DNA of 64,000 bases. Source: Tretioscincus oriximinensis. Its lineage: Eukaryota; Chordata; Lepidosauria; Squamata; Gymnophthalmidae. This document shows, piece after piece, positions 21,436 through 33,640 of this stretch. A program made the translations under genes and the position numbers. The notes beneath the pieces were generated by a model. The model saw nothing but the letters and a program-made list of their open reading frames with translations. It had not been told where the DNA came from and did not search any database. Where the stretch lies: contig JAJVDF010000459.1 in assembly GCA_022410635.1 (NCBI GenBank), positions 126,022-190,021 of the forward strand, in the 5' to 3' direction. Positions within the stretch are counted from its first letter, which is position 1. Every line of letters starts with the position of its first letter.

Positions 21436-21927
21436 ATGTGACTGGTGGTATAACTAGAAGGCAGGTGCACGACCATGGCTAAAACAGGAGAGACAAACAT
21501 TTTCTGGAATGTAACGTTTGCATTGCAAACTACTGTAGAATCCCTGCAGCATCCCAGATCATTCTGGGTCCATACCTGCTTAAAATCTGTCCAGAAGCAG
21601 TCCTGAACCCTCAAGAACAATTCAGGAGTAATGCATACACAATAATTCCAAGTGTTGCAAGGCAACCAACCACTGGTCCAGACCCTTATGCGACATGCAG
21701 ATGAGGCTACTGCCTGTCACATATGCCCCTTTTTCCCGCCTGACGTCACTTCCGGCACCCTGGTTCTAGGAATGACTACCTTGAAAGATGTTACTTCCAG
21801 TCTCTGGTCCCAGGAATGGTGCTTTGAAAGACGCGACTGACATCTTTCACGGGCTTTAAACCACATGGCCCTGGGGGTGGGGTGCACCTAACAACCTTCC
21901 AGTCCAGCTCCCAGCACTGGCCAGGAT
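21436..21927. other. Unassigned DNA
   Basis: A CCTGACGTCACTTCCGGCAC patch near 21739 resembles MITE-C wording. No gene is recognised. Confidence 0.35.
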
Positions 21928-22172
21928 TATTTATTTATACTTGTAACCCACCCTATACCCGAAGGCCTCAGGGCAGCCAACCATGGCTCACGTAGCTTTT
22001 GTTGCTTTCTCCACAACAGACACCCTATGAAGTAGGTGGGGCTGAGAGAGACCTCAAGAACTGTGACTGACCCAAGGTCACCCAGCTGGCTTTCATGGAG
22101 GAGTGGGGAATTGAACTGGGAGANGACCAGATGCGAATCCAACACTCTAAGCACTATACTAAACTGGCGTAG
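21928..22172 (-). mobile_element. SINE-1, near full length
   Basis: On plus it opens with TTATTTATTTATACTTGTAA and CCCTATACCCGAAGGCC, the SINE-1 tail. It then shows CACCCAGCTGGCTTTCATGG and ends in the tRNA-like head at about 22170. It is the best-preserved SINE-1 in the window. Confidence 0.88.
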
Positions 22173-23298
22173 TACACTATGCTGTACAGTACAACATGTG
22201 TAGAGAGAATGAAAGTGGTTTAGTAGTAATGTGTTTTAGGGAGCTGCGGCAATACAACTAGTGTGTTGTCCCACTATTCCCGTGCAGGCAATGTGGAATA
22301 CGGAGTTCCTAAAATGCATTACCAAGGAGTATACTTCCTTTTCTCCCAATACTGGCCATGAAAAACGATTGCAGCAAACGTGCTGTCTATTAGAAGAGAG
22401 GGATGACTCAGCTGATGGGTGTGTGAGAACCGGAGTTAGAACAAGAGAAAGAAAACTCCCAGTCAAAAAAATAAAAATCCAAGATGGCTTCTTTTNCATG
22501 CAGTAAACAGATTAACCATATAAAAGCAAAGGCAACCATCCACAATGCGTTTGCTTCTGATTCGTTGTCCAAGGTCACGGCTGTGACTTATTCCCCTTCC
22601 TGCTGGAGCTGACCCTTGGCATCTAGCCACAGTGGCCACGCATTTGCCGCGCCTGTCCTAAGAGCCGCCTCTCTACGATTGGCCTTGCATGGATGTGAAG
22701 GACAGCCACTAAAACAGGAGGAAGGCCTTCGCAGTGAAAAGAAGCGTGTTTTCAGCATCTGTTACCTTTCGTGGAGTGGCCTTTGCATTTACCAAGATAA
22801 GCGTTTCGTCGGAGGGAACACACACTTCAACATGTTAATTGGCAGCACTTAGCTACCGGTGAGAGCCTTTGTATGAAAGCCTAATGCACAAATTAATGGA
22901 GTAATCTTCCTTGCTATTCAATAGGCCAGCTTCTGAAACTCTTCCTCACAAAGAGAGCGTTTAATGGGGAAAAAAGCAGGTCGTGGAACTCNGCGTAACT
23001 ACTGGAGGATCAAGCTGCTAGACAGTGTGAGGACGCGGAATCAAGATTTCGCTTCTCTTGCTGATTAACCAGTCTGGGGAGACAGGGGGGATCACTTGGC
23101 CGGGTTTAGGTTTGGAGAACTTGTTTTCCCATGGATGAGGCGAAGGAAACGAGCTGAGGAAGAAAATGGCTACCAGGCCAAATGGACTAACTTAAGAGAT
23201 GGGTGTTACGAAGGAGCTTAACTAACTGGAGGCCTTTCACATTTATCTTCAGGGAATCATTCCCATGTGCTGGGGGGAGGGAATGTTTCACACCCAGG
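22173..23298. other. Unassigned DNA, possibly conserved non-coding
   Basis: No repeat is recognised. Positions 22830-22990 look non-repetitive with ATTA-type motifs (GTTAATTGGCAGC, CAAATTAATGGAGTAAT). The frames present are short. Confidence 0.4.
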
Positions 23299-23760
23299 CA
23301 GAAGCATTCCTGCTTCTAAGCCTAAGCAGGAAGTGTGGTAACTATACAGGGGAAAACTGCTTCGCTCTCCCCTGCCCCACCGCCGTCTTTTATTCTGTTT
23401 TGGCCCCCATCTTTTGGGGCCAGGCGACTTCCGACGGCATCAGTGGTGGGTGGGGTGCTGGATGTCACGTGGCCAAAGGAAACAAAAGAGTGGGCAGGAG
23501 AAATACTCATACGTTAGAATTTCTTCCTTGTAGGGAAGCCCTAAATCTCATATATGTACAAGATTCTTGTGTGATTTCCCATCACTGTGTATTCTAGTCT
23601 TTCTGTATTCTATATGCCGGCTGCTGCTCTTATTGTAATTGGGCAAAAAAAGTCATGTGATTTTTCTTTTTATGTCCAATTGCACTGAGGGGGAGAACTA
23701 GGCAAGTTGAACACATAAAGATTAGAGTAAAACTCCCACTTCCTGCAGGAATGTTTCCAA
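23299..23760. mobile_element. MITE-B long copy or composite
   Basis: The outer ends GCAGAAGCATTCCTG and TTCCTGCAGGAATG and the inner arms near 23594 and 23715 match MITE-B. About 280 extra bases lie between the left end and the left inner arm. Part of that extra sequence (23495-23590) resembles 46000-46110, so either a longer parental form or an insertion is present. Confidence 0.55.
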
Positions 23761-24419
23761 GAAACAAGAATGTTGGTGGAATTGCTTGGACATAGTTCGT
23801 GCAAGGTACAGTTATGGTGGGTTTTAAGAATGANTTGGAGAATAGTGAAATGATTGGTACTGAGAAAGCTCTGTTCTACTAATCCTTGGACTATTCCATA
23901 ACCAAAACGTCAACTGGCCTTAAACCACAACAGTCAATTTTAAGACAGTAGAATTCAGAGCAGAAGGATGGAGAGGCAGGCAAGTGTACTTCAAAATAAG
24001 GACTGGGGAATAGCCTGGCTGTTGTAACCTGAAGGGACATACAGCAACTTCTAATGAACATTTGGGGAGAAGCGTCCTCAGAGGTGTTTAAAGTAGGTTA
24101 AAAAAAGATGTTTAGAATGGCCCTTTGGGAAGGTTCATTACGATATGAACCATCTGTGCTAAAACAAACTGACCTGAAACAAACCTTTCTACTTATAAAT
24201 CTCCNTTCAAATGCAGGCCCCACAAAGGTGTTGAAATGAGGCTGAAGGACAAAATAAGGAAGGAATCAGCAAAAGGAATGGATGAGAATTGTAATGAGAT
24301 GATGGGAATATTTGAAAATATTAAAATAGGNGGAGGAAGAGGGAAGGGAGATGATGAAGAAGAAGGAGTAACTAGTTTTGTGGATAGTTTCATGCTTTTT
24401 ATGCTTTGTGCTTTGATAC
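23761..24419. other. Unassigned DNA
   Basis: No repeat or gene is recognised. Confidence 0.45.
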
Positions 24420-24575
24420 ATTTTTTACAGCCTCTGGGATAGAGCAAAGGCAGGATTCCTGAATTACTATTTGCAGGAAGTCAAGGGTAGGTGAATGNTT
24501 TGCCTTCTTGTGCTTAAGACTGCCCAGGTGCAATTCGTGGGCCACTGGGTGAGACAGATGTTCTTATGTTCTTAC
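24420..24575 (+). mobile_element. CR1 3' end, TTCTTATG-tail type
   Basis: GACTGCCCAGGTGCAATTCG and GGGCCACTGGGTGAGACAGA precede GTTCTTATGTTCTTAC, the terminal octamer repeat of this CR1 type. Confidence 0.85.
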
Positions 24576-24655
24576 CCTTCCTACACTACATTTCGGAATA
24601 TATCTTGGAATACGAACCAATCCACCCTTTGCCAGTGTAGACTATGACAGGTAAC
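24576..24655. mobile_element. MITE-D-like fragment
   Basis: ATATCTTGGAATACGAACC and CAGTGTAGACTATG resemble the interior of MITE-D at 63545-63695. The terminal repeats are missing. Confidence 0.4.
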
Positions 24656-25321
24656 CTTTGCCCTTTCCTTCCCTTTGGCTACTGATCCAATCCAACAAGG
24701 TATTTTCATAAATTCCAAAACAGGCACAATGGAAGCCCAATACAAGTGATTTTGTAGGCCTCAAGCAAGCATGTATCAGTTTCCGATCAGAAAAAAGTAT
24801 GATTAAGTCTGCATCTTATTGCAAAATATAAAGCAATCAACTATTGCTTTTTAAAACAACAAGATAGGTCAATGGACATTTTCTTAGAAAATCTAAGCAA
24901 TGGATTTCTAACATATGCACAAACTTTCAGCCTTACTGTTAAAAAATTACCTCATTACACTACCCCAAAAATACATTTGGTTCATACTAGACTGATAGTA
25001 GCAGCTCTTTAACCTCAGGCAACGCAAGTAGTTGACTGCATGCTGCAAGTTGGTTAAGTCTAGTAAAATTAACTGGGACTCATTCAAAGAAAAATCAGCT
25101 TGCAGAATAGCTTCCGAGAGTCTGCCACTTCTACGGCGACATAATTGTACAATGTGGCTAAAGCTGAGTTGCATTATTAAATCAAAGTCACCATTTTGCA
25201 AGATTTCATACCACTGTATGACAAACTTCCAGAACTGTAAGTTTTTTTATTATTATCCTGAAATCAAAGACAACCACATGTATATTTTTAAAAATACTTA
25301 ACTCATTTGTTGTTGTTATTG
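24656..25321. other. Unassigned AT-rich DNA
   Basis: No repeat or gene is recognised. Confidence 0.45.
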
Positions 25322-25565
25322 GGTATAAGAAAATAAGGACATAAGAGCCATACTGAATTGTGCCACAGCCCATCTAGTCCAGCCTTCTGTTCCACACAGA
25401 GGCCCACCAGATGCACTTGGGTAATCTGAACAGAAAAAGGCAAAATATGCACCTGTTCATGATTCCCTGCAAATGGTATTTCAGGAGTCCTGCCTGTTGC
25501 TCCATCCCGGAGGCAACATCCAGACATCCATCCTAGTACCCATTTATACCCTTGGTGCCCATAAT
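25322..25565 (-). mobile_element. CR1 3' end, TTCTTATG-tail type, well preserved
   Basis: On plus it starts TAAGAAAATAAGGACATAAG (the octamer tail), then CATCTAGTCCAGCCTTCTG, CACAGAGGCCCACCAGATGC, and CATCCATCCTAGTACCC. It marks a 5'-truncated CR1. Confidence 0.9.
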
Positions 25566-25606
25566 AAGGATACTATAAAGTCATAAACCTGTCATAGACC
25601 CATAAA

Positions 25607-25670
25607 GTCATAGACCTTCGGGTATAGGGCGGGATACAAGTACAAATAAATTAAATAAATAAATAAATGA
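25607..25670 (+). mobile_element. SINE-1 tail fragment
   Basis: AGACCTTCGGGTATAGGGCG is followed by GGATACAAGTACAAATAAAT and (AAAT)n, the SINE-1 3' end alone. Confidence 0.7.
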
Positions 25671-25724
25671 GCATCTCTATTCATTTTTTTCAGCCAAGAT
25701 ACAGAAATAGTCTGCCATGAATAC

Positions 25725-25835
25725 CTCTGGGGAGAGACTGGGAATTGAACTAGCAATCTGGTTAGAGGGAGGGATTGAACTGGTGGCTCTTTGCTTTCCA
25801 GGCAGCTTATAGTACCACTGAGTTAAAAGCCCCAA
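25725..25835 (-). mobile_element. tRNA-like SINE head
   Basis: The minus strand reads CTTTTAACTCAGTGGTACTA, then GCAAAGAGCCACCAGTTCAA, TCCCTC, an A box and a B box with tRNA-like spacing. The wording differs from SINE-1 and SINE-2, so this may be a third SINE family. The region around it (25836-26194) is unassigned. Confidence 0.5.
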
Positions 25836-26194
25836 ATGATTCAGTACCTTCTTTCCATAGTAGCCAATCAAATGACCTCAAGAAGCCTACTAGAGCACAA
25901 AAGCATTCAAATACATTATCTTTAGGGTCCAGCTCATCCCAGGGACAACATATTTCTGGATTAACATAAGTAGGTTCATCCAGAGAATCAAACTAACGGG
26001 GTCAACCCTAACTGCCATTCACACTCAGTTCAGCATTCACATTGCAAGGTTCATGCCATTTATTCATGCGTTATCCTTTGCAGTCAGTGTCAGTGAGGTC
26101 CGTNAACTCAACCTACATTACGTTGGCCCAGTTCTAGAAAGGAGTCCTATCATTTTACGAATCAGAGGAAAGATTTCCAGGGTCTCTGGGTCCA

Positions 26195-26640
26195 ATTCCC
26201 ATGCAGAATTCACTAAACCATGGCAGACAGACTGCTGCCAACTCTGTTTGACAATTTCCATCAAAGAAGAACTTCCCACCTCCTGTGGGAATCTATCCTA
26301 CTAGTTAGAAAGTTTTTCCTAATATCTGATGTGTATCTACTCCCTTGAAGTTTCATTCCATTGCTTCTGTGCTTTCCTTATCCATGTGAGAATAGGGCTG
26401 AGCCCTCCGCATTGTGAGAACCCTCCAGATACTTGAATACAGCCATCTTGACCCTTCTCTTTTGCAAACCAAACATTCCTAGATTCTCAGAGACATAAGT
26501 TTACAAACCGCTTCCTTGCCTTGGTAGCTCTCCTTTGAATTTGTTCCAGTTTTGCCAATGCTATTTTTTTTAAATGGAAACGGATACAATACTTTAGATA
26601 AAGTATGACTCAAGAAGAGCAGGAAAGTTTTATACATCCT
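26195..26640 (-). mobile_element. CR1 LINE 3' fragment, ATTCTATG-tail type
   Basis: The minus strand carries GAATTCACTAAACCATGGCA, AACTTCCCACCTCCTGTGGG, CTACTCCCTTGAAGTTTCAT and TTTGCAAACCAAACATTCCT (plus-strand wording), the end of the ORF and 3' UTR. It is decayed by many indels. Confidence 0.85.
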
Positions 26641-26765
26641 GTTAATGTTTGAGAGATGTAATTTAACTTCGGAATTAAATTCACTTTTAGTGTTCTTATT
26701 TGGTCAAAAGAAAAAGATTTCTTTTCTCCCCTGACTTCATTCATCTATTCACCTCTATAGTGACA

Positions 26766-26968
26766 TATTTATTATTGATTGGCATTATACTCTGTCTTAT
26801 ACCCAGAGTTCTCAGGACAAGCCAACCAAAGGACGACGCACATAGCTTTTGTTGCTTTCACCACAACAGACACTCTGTGAAGTAGGCAGGGTGGAGAGAG
26901 TTCTAAAGAACTGTGATTGGCCCAAGATCACCCAACCAGCACTCCAAGCATTGCACCAAACTGGCTCT
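26766..26968 (-). mobile_element. SINE-1, internally deleted
   Basis: On plus it shows TCTTATACCCAGAGTTCTCA, CTTTTGTTGCTTTCACCACA, AGTAGGCAGGG and CCCAAGATCACCC, then jumps to the head (GCACCAAACTGGCTCT). The middle segment with the B box is missing. Confidence 0.8.
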
Positions 26969-28319
26969 CTTTGAGCTTGATTTCCCTTCTTTATTGCATG
27001 ATTTCTCCTTTTCGTTTTTGTTCTAGTCTTCTCATCAACACACCTCCCTCAAACCAGCCCATTACACCAAATATGCTTTTGAAAATTGCCAAAAGAGAAA
27101 AGCCACTCTGGAGCTCCATTCAGTTTGTTGACAAACAAGCTCCCTNCAAAATGCCCCCCCTTCTCTTCCAGAAACAACCATCTCCAACCTAAAGCCCTGC
27201 AAACAGCCTTGGCAGGAAAAATGCCAAAATTCAAAATTGACCAACACGACCAGCTCAGCAAAAGAGCAGCCAGGACAGAAAAACTAGGAAAGCATCAAGG
27301 GCAGAGTAAAAATTGTAGGCCAGCCAGAAGTCCAGAGGATGAAAGTCTCTTGAACTGGTAATTATATTCAGAGACACTGGTTTCAAGACCACAGGACAGC
27401 AAATGGGAATTTTTTAAGACACAAAACACCCCAGGGGGAAATTAACGGATTTATACAAAATAGACCACAACCCAAAATAGGCTACATTCTTAGTGGGCTA
27501 TAAAGGCAGGACAAAGAAGAATTATTTAGTAATGTGTTTTTTTGTTGGCTGGTTTCCCTTTATTGGCAAACAGGGAATAGGTGGGTCTCTCTTTCCTCGT
27601 GCTCAATTCCTCATCAATATTACCTTCTTGAAATCTACACTCCAGTGACCACCGTTAAAAGGACCAGAACTGGCAGGTTTAGGAGAGCATGAATGAAACA
27701 CAGCACACAATGAAAGCAAATTGCTGGAACAGCAGAGATCCTTTAGCCAAGCTTTCACTTCTCCATCTCCTTTAGGAGCTCTGCACAGGTCTGTTTCTTG
27801 GGTTGACCATCATTTCAGAAGACCAAAACATTTCATTCCAGTTCAGGCACCCGGCTATGAGTCTGCAGATGCAGAATCAGGGCTTTGGTAAGAACACCAT
27901 GCACATCTGCCTGTGACTGTGGGCTGAAATTCCCACTGGGCTAGCTCTTCGTTTCCTCTTCTCTGTCCTTGGCAATCTCGTTAAGATCTAACAGCATTTA
28001 AGGATGACAGTGTTTCAGGTAATGGGACGCTTCCATAACAAGATTACAGAGAAATGTGAAGGAAAGGGCACATGGATGTAATGTCATTTCAGTAACAGCA
28101 ATTGTTGGCTCATTTATTTGGGCTCCTCTTTCATTGCTGACCATTCTTTTAAAACTCTTAAAACCATTTGAAGGAGTGTGTATAGCTCAGCTCCACCTGG
28201 ATTTTGCAGGAAAAGGGCAGCTTTTTAAGAAGAGGGGAAAAGCATTTCGAAGAGAGGGACTTTCTTTGCACTAAAGCAGGATCAGAGCGGTTGGGGATTT
28301 ATACTCCCAGTCAAAAGTC
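26969..28319. other. Unassigned DNA
   Basis: No repeat or gene is recognised over 1.3 kb. The frames near 27062-27361 exist on both strands and show no family resemblance. Confidence 0.4.
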
Positions 28320-28471
28320 TGATCACACTTTTTTCATGCAAGACCTAAAAACTACGGTAGCATCCATATGTCAGCTTCCTAACTTCCTTCAAGGGAGGCT
28401 GCTGCATTGTACGGGATCACGCCTTGCCAGTGATCAGCTCACCGAAGCTCTGCAACAGGAAAGTGTGATCA
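28320..28471. repeat. 12-bp inverted repeat pair, possible DNA element core
   Basis: TGATCACACTTT at 28320-28331 is the exact reverse complement of AAAGTGTGATCA at 28460-28471. A GCAGCCTAAG end motif lies at 28763-28772, so the block may belong to the same family as 11697-12131, which also contains AAAGTGTGATC. Confidence 0.45.
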
Positions 28472-28772
28472 TGCAGTGGAGCCTTCCAGGGAACTGCTCC
28501 ATCCATGCATGGTGGCACAGTCCCCACAGCCGCACTGAGAATGTGCACGTGACATGAGATCAGCCATCAACTGGGGAGCTCCTGCACGGTGGCTGCCGGG
28601 ACCCACGGGAGCGCCAGGAGTGCGACGTGGCTCTTACCATGCCAGTTTGCCACTCCTCATGAGGAGGTCTCTGGCATGTACCATCCAAGTGAGTGCAGGC
28701 ACATAAGCATTGACTGTAGCCCGCCATAACCTTAAAATATGCTCCTTCACCTTGTGCGTGGAGGCAGCCTAA

Positions 28773-29939
28773 GAAGAAATATTCTGAATAAATTAAAACA
28801 AATATTAATTTGCTTCTTAATTCTATATGTGTTTCTTCATTGATATACCCACAGAACTTGCTTATTCTGGAATTTCCCAATAATCCAGATCATTGGTTTT
28901 CCGGTTTTAATGTGCCTCATTCATATCTTTACAATAGATAGAAGTTTTGTCATTCTATCACCACCTGCCATGGGAGATTATCTGACATTTTGTTTGCTGT
29001 TTATCCCAACTCCCAAAATGATTCCTCTGACTCTCCCTCACAGTTTTTTGTCAAAACTATCGCACATCATAGCCTCCCCACAATAATCCTGTATGTCAAT
29101 TCGAAACTGGATTTTCCAAGGAAAACAATAATCCAGATAACCAGCTTTATAATATGTAATCCAGTGGTTTATATAAGAAGCTGGTGAGGTAAATGCAACA
29201 GAAATATGACTTTCAAGTGGTTTATTGACCCTTTCTGGGCACAGCCATAGTTTAGACATCTTCAGTATGAGTCCACAATGTGGAAAATGAAATAAAACCA
29301 AGAAAACACAGGGCATGACAAAGTGTGTCCAAACATTTCACTGGTACTATTTGATCTGCTCATTACAAGGACAAGAGTACAACTGTAGAAGTTACAGTAT
29401 GAATCTAGAATTCGTGATCTTCTGCATCAAAGTTCTTCTTGTGCCACAAGGATGACCCTGACAACTTATCAACACAACATATCTCTCAGGAAAGAGTGAG
29501 GATAAAATGGAGAAGTGGAGAAGCATAATACAAATGCTATACAAATGCTATAGATGATAGGCAGGAGGTGCAACAGGGGTAGCTCAATGGTATGCAAACA
29601 GCATGGAAAACAAAAGGCTGTCATCCTCTCCCACAAGCAAGCCATAGCAAACCCTTCTCTGTTTCTTTCAAGAACGTTGCATAGAGAAGATGCCCATACA
29701 AATACCCATCAGGAGAAGGCTATGACTTAGTGGAGCGGAACATCAGGAGATTGGAGGTTGGATGGACAAACAGATGGTGTGGACTACAGGAACCAAATAA
29801 TCTTGAAAAGATAACAAATGTATGGTCTGAACACATTACAGGACCACAGTTTATTTCCAAGACATACAAGAAGTCTCCAACATTTACTTTCTGAGCATAT
29901 GGTAGAATTCAAAGCATCACACAAGAATGAAGTTCTCAG
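28773..29939. other. Unassigned DNA
   Basis: A short tRNA-like patch (GGGGTAGCTCAATGGTATGC at 29576) may be a decayed SINE head. No gene is recognised. Confidence 0.4.
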
Positions 29940-30140
29940 TGAGAGGAGGAGAAGGAGGACTGGATTTCATATTCCGATCTTCTCACTCAAAGGGACTCAG
30001 AGCGGCTTACAAACTATTTTTCGACCGAAGGTTACGTCTTATCTTCCCACCACATTGTGAAGATACCTATTAATGTACTTTCATTCGAACAACTAGATTG
30101 GCTGAAGCTGGGGCCAGTAGGGGGAGCTCCTCTCCATGGC
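29940..30140 (-). mobile_element. SINE-2 copy
   Basis: A GAGGAGAAGGAGGA tail leads into TCTTCTCACTCAAAGGGACT and CAGAGCGGCTTACAAACT, then CTTATCTTCCCACCAC and GGCTGAAGCTGGGGC. The head is missing. Confidence 0.8.
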
Positions 30141-30604
30141 AGACACATGAGGTCTCAAACGCCAATCTTGTGTTGAAAAACCATTATTCTTAAGGAGATA
30201 CCATCTATCCATTAAAATGGAATTGTCTCAGCCCAGCTTGTCCAATCTCATTGTGCTCAGCACTGTTTTCTTCCAGAAAACTGAAGTTAGGATGGTAACC
30301 TCAACAAAAAAAGTTCCTAAACCACCAATTAAAATAGAAACTGGAAGTCAAAACTAACCTTTAAAACAGGAAATCGATTTCAGGAGCGGGTGGATAAAGT
30401 CAACCATGAATGGTGATTTGTGAATCAGAACCAGGTGGACACTAGAGAAAGGAAGGTGCTGAATAGAGCCCCATTTTGATCTCTCTGANCCATCAAAAGG
30501 CAGTTCAGGGAAAAGGATGTGGAGTAGAATAAAAGTATTTACTGAAAAGGATTGGAGTAGAAGAAATCCAACTTGATACCCGTGCAGTGGCCAGGAAAAC
30601 AAGG
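30141..30604. other. Unassigned DNA
   Basis: No repeat or gene is recognised. Confidence 0.45.
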
Positions 30605-31075
30605 CACAGATAGAATCACAGAATCATAATTTGGAAGGCCCCCTAGGTTCATCAGATCCAGCCCCCTGCTCAATGCAGAATTCACTAAACCATACCACAC
30701 AGATGGTTGTCCAGCCTCTGTTTGAAGACTTCCAGTGAAGGAGAACTCACCACCTCCTGTGGCAAACTGTTCCACTGTTGATTTTTTTGCTATATAATCC
30801 ATATCTACTTCCTTGCAGNCTCATTGTATGGTTTTGAGTCATTGCATGTGCCAATGAGAACAAAGTTGACTGCTGTGTGGTAGCCTTTCAGACATTTGTT
30901 GACTCTCTCAGCCTTCTCTTTTGCAGACTAAACACCCCTAGATCCTTTAACTAATACAGTTTCAGATCACTCCCCTTGCTCTAGTTGATCAAGGTCCTTT
31001 TCAAATTGGGCTGTCCAAAATTGAACACAGGACAAAGTACTGTAGAGAGAAATAATTACTTCACATGACCGAGAT
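30605..31075 (-). mobile_element. CR1 LINE 3' part, ATTCTATG-tail type
   Basis: On plus it opens AGAATCACAGAATCATAATT, the octamer tail. It then shows GGAAGGCCCCCTAGG, GCAGAATTCACTAAACCATA and CTCACCACCTCCTGTGGCAA. The decayed minus-strand frame at 30802-30539 matches the shifted frame in the plus copy at 15652-15861. Confidence 0.9.
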
Positions 31076-31173
31076 TCTATGCTCCTCAAGATGGTGTGCA
31101 TTGTGTAAATTTTATACAGGCTAAGAAGTCCCTGCCTCAATAAATACTAATAAATAAACAAATAAATACTTTT

Positions 31174-31343
31174 GGATCTTGTCCCCACTGAGGACAGGGC
31201 TTAGTCTGAGCTGTATCTTGGAATAGGACCCTACCATCTACATGCTAGTATGAGATCTTCTACTCAAAATCTACATTGTTGTGTGGATGGCCAAACCTGT
31301 ACTGAGATATAACCCAGAGTAAGACTCAGTGGGGACAGGGCTT
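31174..31343. mobile_element. MITE-D copy, 170 bp
   Basis: The ends contain TTGTCCCCACTGAG and CTCAGTGGGGACAGG, inverted relative to each other. The interior TCTTGGAATAGGACCCTACC and GAGATATAACCCAGAG match the element at 48122-48460 in the opposite orientation. It is non-coding. Confidence 0.8.
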
Positions 31344-32094
31344 TGGGCAATGGGAATATCTCAGGAAAATATGGACTTCCAAAGTCTTAAGTAAATTTGA
31401 GAAGATCCAGCACAATCTTCAATGCTGCCTCTCTTTCATTTCAGTCCGCCTGCCAGCAATATCACAGCTACCCTTGGCCAGCACACCAAAAGGCCTTGCT
31501 GCCCGCCAAGTGAATGACCGCAAACAAAGGCTTATTTGACCAGCACTTGTTTGAAAACAAAGCCCCAGCTAGACAGAAGAGGAAGAGCTAGAAAAAGCAG
31601 CTGAAATGATACTCTGGTTTTTGCACATCCCAAAAGGAGAAGCTTGTCTGTTCTGCTATTTCCAAGGGTGACAAACCCAAACCATGCCNCCTCAGATCTT
31701 TATACTGCTGTTCTCCTTGGCTTTGCAGAGGCAANACCAAAAATAATTTGCCGTAATATCAGCCACTGGGCTTCCTAATAAAATGGACACTGAGCCAGCA
31801 AGAAAGACAAGAAGTTGCTTTGTGTGGAGATAGATATTTGGGCATTACACACATAAAAAAGAGTGCAAACACAAGAAATGTATATTTTCCAAATAATCTC
31901 GTCTACAAGTTAGCGCAGATGACGAGGCCTTATTTCAATATATATCCCAGAATAAGCTCAGTAGCGATAGGGCCTTAATAGAGTAGGATCTTTGTTCATG
32001 CAAATTTACAGTGTGTTATGCACCTGCCATGCAAAATTTGTGTTAATAAATCTGGATTTGCTTGATCTAGATTAGCTGAAGCTGTGTACATCTG
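31344..32094. other. Unassigned DNA
   Basis: Positions 31915-31975 (ATATATCCCAGAATAAGCTC, then GGGCCTT) resemble one MITE-D end. Otherwise nothing is recognised. Confidence 0.4.
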
Positions 32095-32320
32095 CATGAA
32101 GAAAAAGGATCAGGAGGATCAGGAGAAGAATGAGGAAGAGGAGGAGGGACCTGAAGGGACTCAAAGTGCCTTCCAGAACATAACCTTCTGTTTGTCTCTT
32201 CTCAACAGACCCCATGTGAATAGGGTGACTAGTCCAAGGTCACCCAGTTGGCTTCATGGGGGAGTGCAGAATTAAAAACCAGGAGATTTCCAGATAAGAG
32301 TCTAACAACTGAATCAGGAC
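32095..32320 (-). mobile_element. SINE-1 copy with GA-rich tail
   Basis: The tail is GAGGAAGAGGAGGAGG at 32131-32146. The body holds CCCATGTGAATAGGGTGACT, CCAAGGTCACCCAGTTGGCT and CATGGGGGAGTGCAGAATTA. The head is weak. Confidence 0.8.
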
Positions 32321-32589
32321 AACCCATGCTACGTTGTTGTTTCGATGCTTATCCCATCCAGGCTTACTCAGATTCAATTTAAGTATGGATTTCCTGCTGG
32401 TTAATCCAGAGCAGGCATCACTGTGAATTTCCCTTATCCGGATTAGCGTCCTCTTAAGACTCAAACTATGCTACCAATTATTCTGTACCAGAAAGAGGTC
32501 TACGTGATCTGCTGTGTAGGTGTCATTGTGGGGCAGCATATGTCTCTTAGATCTTATTCCGGAACCAAACAAGCCCAAACATCTAAAGA
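32321..32589. other. Unassigned DNA
   Basis: No repeat or gene is recognised. Confidence 0.4.
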
Positions 32590-32705
32590 AGATGTGTCTA
32601 CAAAAACTCATGCCACCTACCTTGTTCTTGCTAGTCTCTAAAAGCTACAAGCCCCCCTTGATGGACTTTCTGAACTGAGACTAACATGGCTATTTCTCTG
32701 AAATC
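32590..32705 (+). repeat. Repeat T copy (GACTAACATGGCTA family)
   Basis: TTGCTAGTCTCTAAAAGCTA and GAGACTAACATGGCTATTTC match a dispersed repeat found through amniote genomes, as I recall it. Other pieces lie at 52580, 58275, 59015 and 63420. I cannot state its class. Confidence 0.6.
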
Positions 32706-33582
32706 AAATAAGCCCTAGTTCACTTTGAGTCCACCATTTGTCCCATACAGACGATGTGGACTGCTGAACTCCAAGGGTATATGACAAAACGTAAGTATTT
32801 TTAAGGTGCCATAGGAATTATATGATTATTGTCAGCTCCCTACCTCTCCAACATGATTGCTTTCCAAATATATTTTCAGAACTCAATATTTACTTCACAT
32901 CCAAACTGGAATTAGAATTCCATCTCACTATTGAGAACTGGTTTGATTAGATGAGGAAACTGTAAGAATGCATCATAGAACAACTCAAATCCACACAAGA
33001 AAGTACTCAAAACTCACTGTTCTATGCAATTTGGCAACCCTTGTTCCAGAATTGGTCATCCAAAGATGATTTTGTGATCCCAAATCTGAAATCTTTTAAG
33101 TTTTTTGCTTGTCTATTAGTCCAGTATTACTATTTTTTGAAAAGGTTATGAGCAACCACATTTTACTGTTTAGTATTAGTAGCAGAATTAGCACATTGTA
33201 TTATCTGTGCCATTTATGCACCTCCATGGTTTGATCAAGTAATACCAGACTCCCAGTACACTTGGAAACGTCAAAAAAGATTTTTATCAGTACACNGGAC
33301 CAGAAAGCCATTTGGGCACCTAGTCCAGATGGAGCATAGTGGGAGGTAAAAAGTTCCACTAAACTGCACCATCTTGCAGAAGGGAGGTTATACACTGCCC
33401 AGGTCCCTGAGTACTGACACGCCCCTCCTCTCCACTGTCAGCCAACTGTGTTGTCACTTTGTGCCAGACCCTATATTTTGGTGCCAAGATATATATCTGC
33501 GCTCCTAATTATGACTTCTTAACTGATGATGAGAAATGCATGAGCATCTCTTATATATATTCCAGCCTTCCGTAAGAGGAAG
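32706..33582. other. Unassigned DNA
   Basis: No repeat or gene is recognised. Confidence 0.45.
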
Positions 33583-33602
33583 AACACACACACACACACG
33601 CA

Positions 33603-33634
<32 letters not shown>

Positions 33635-33640
33635 CACACA
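33583..33640 (+). repeat. (CA)n with a (CGCA)n core
   Basis: CA repeats flank CGCACGCACGCACGCACGCA at about 33599-33621. The alternating purine-pyrimidine pattern is Z-DNA-prone. The minus-strand frame through it is repeat-driven. Confidence 0.95.
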
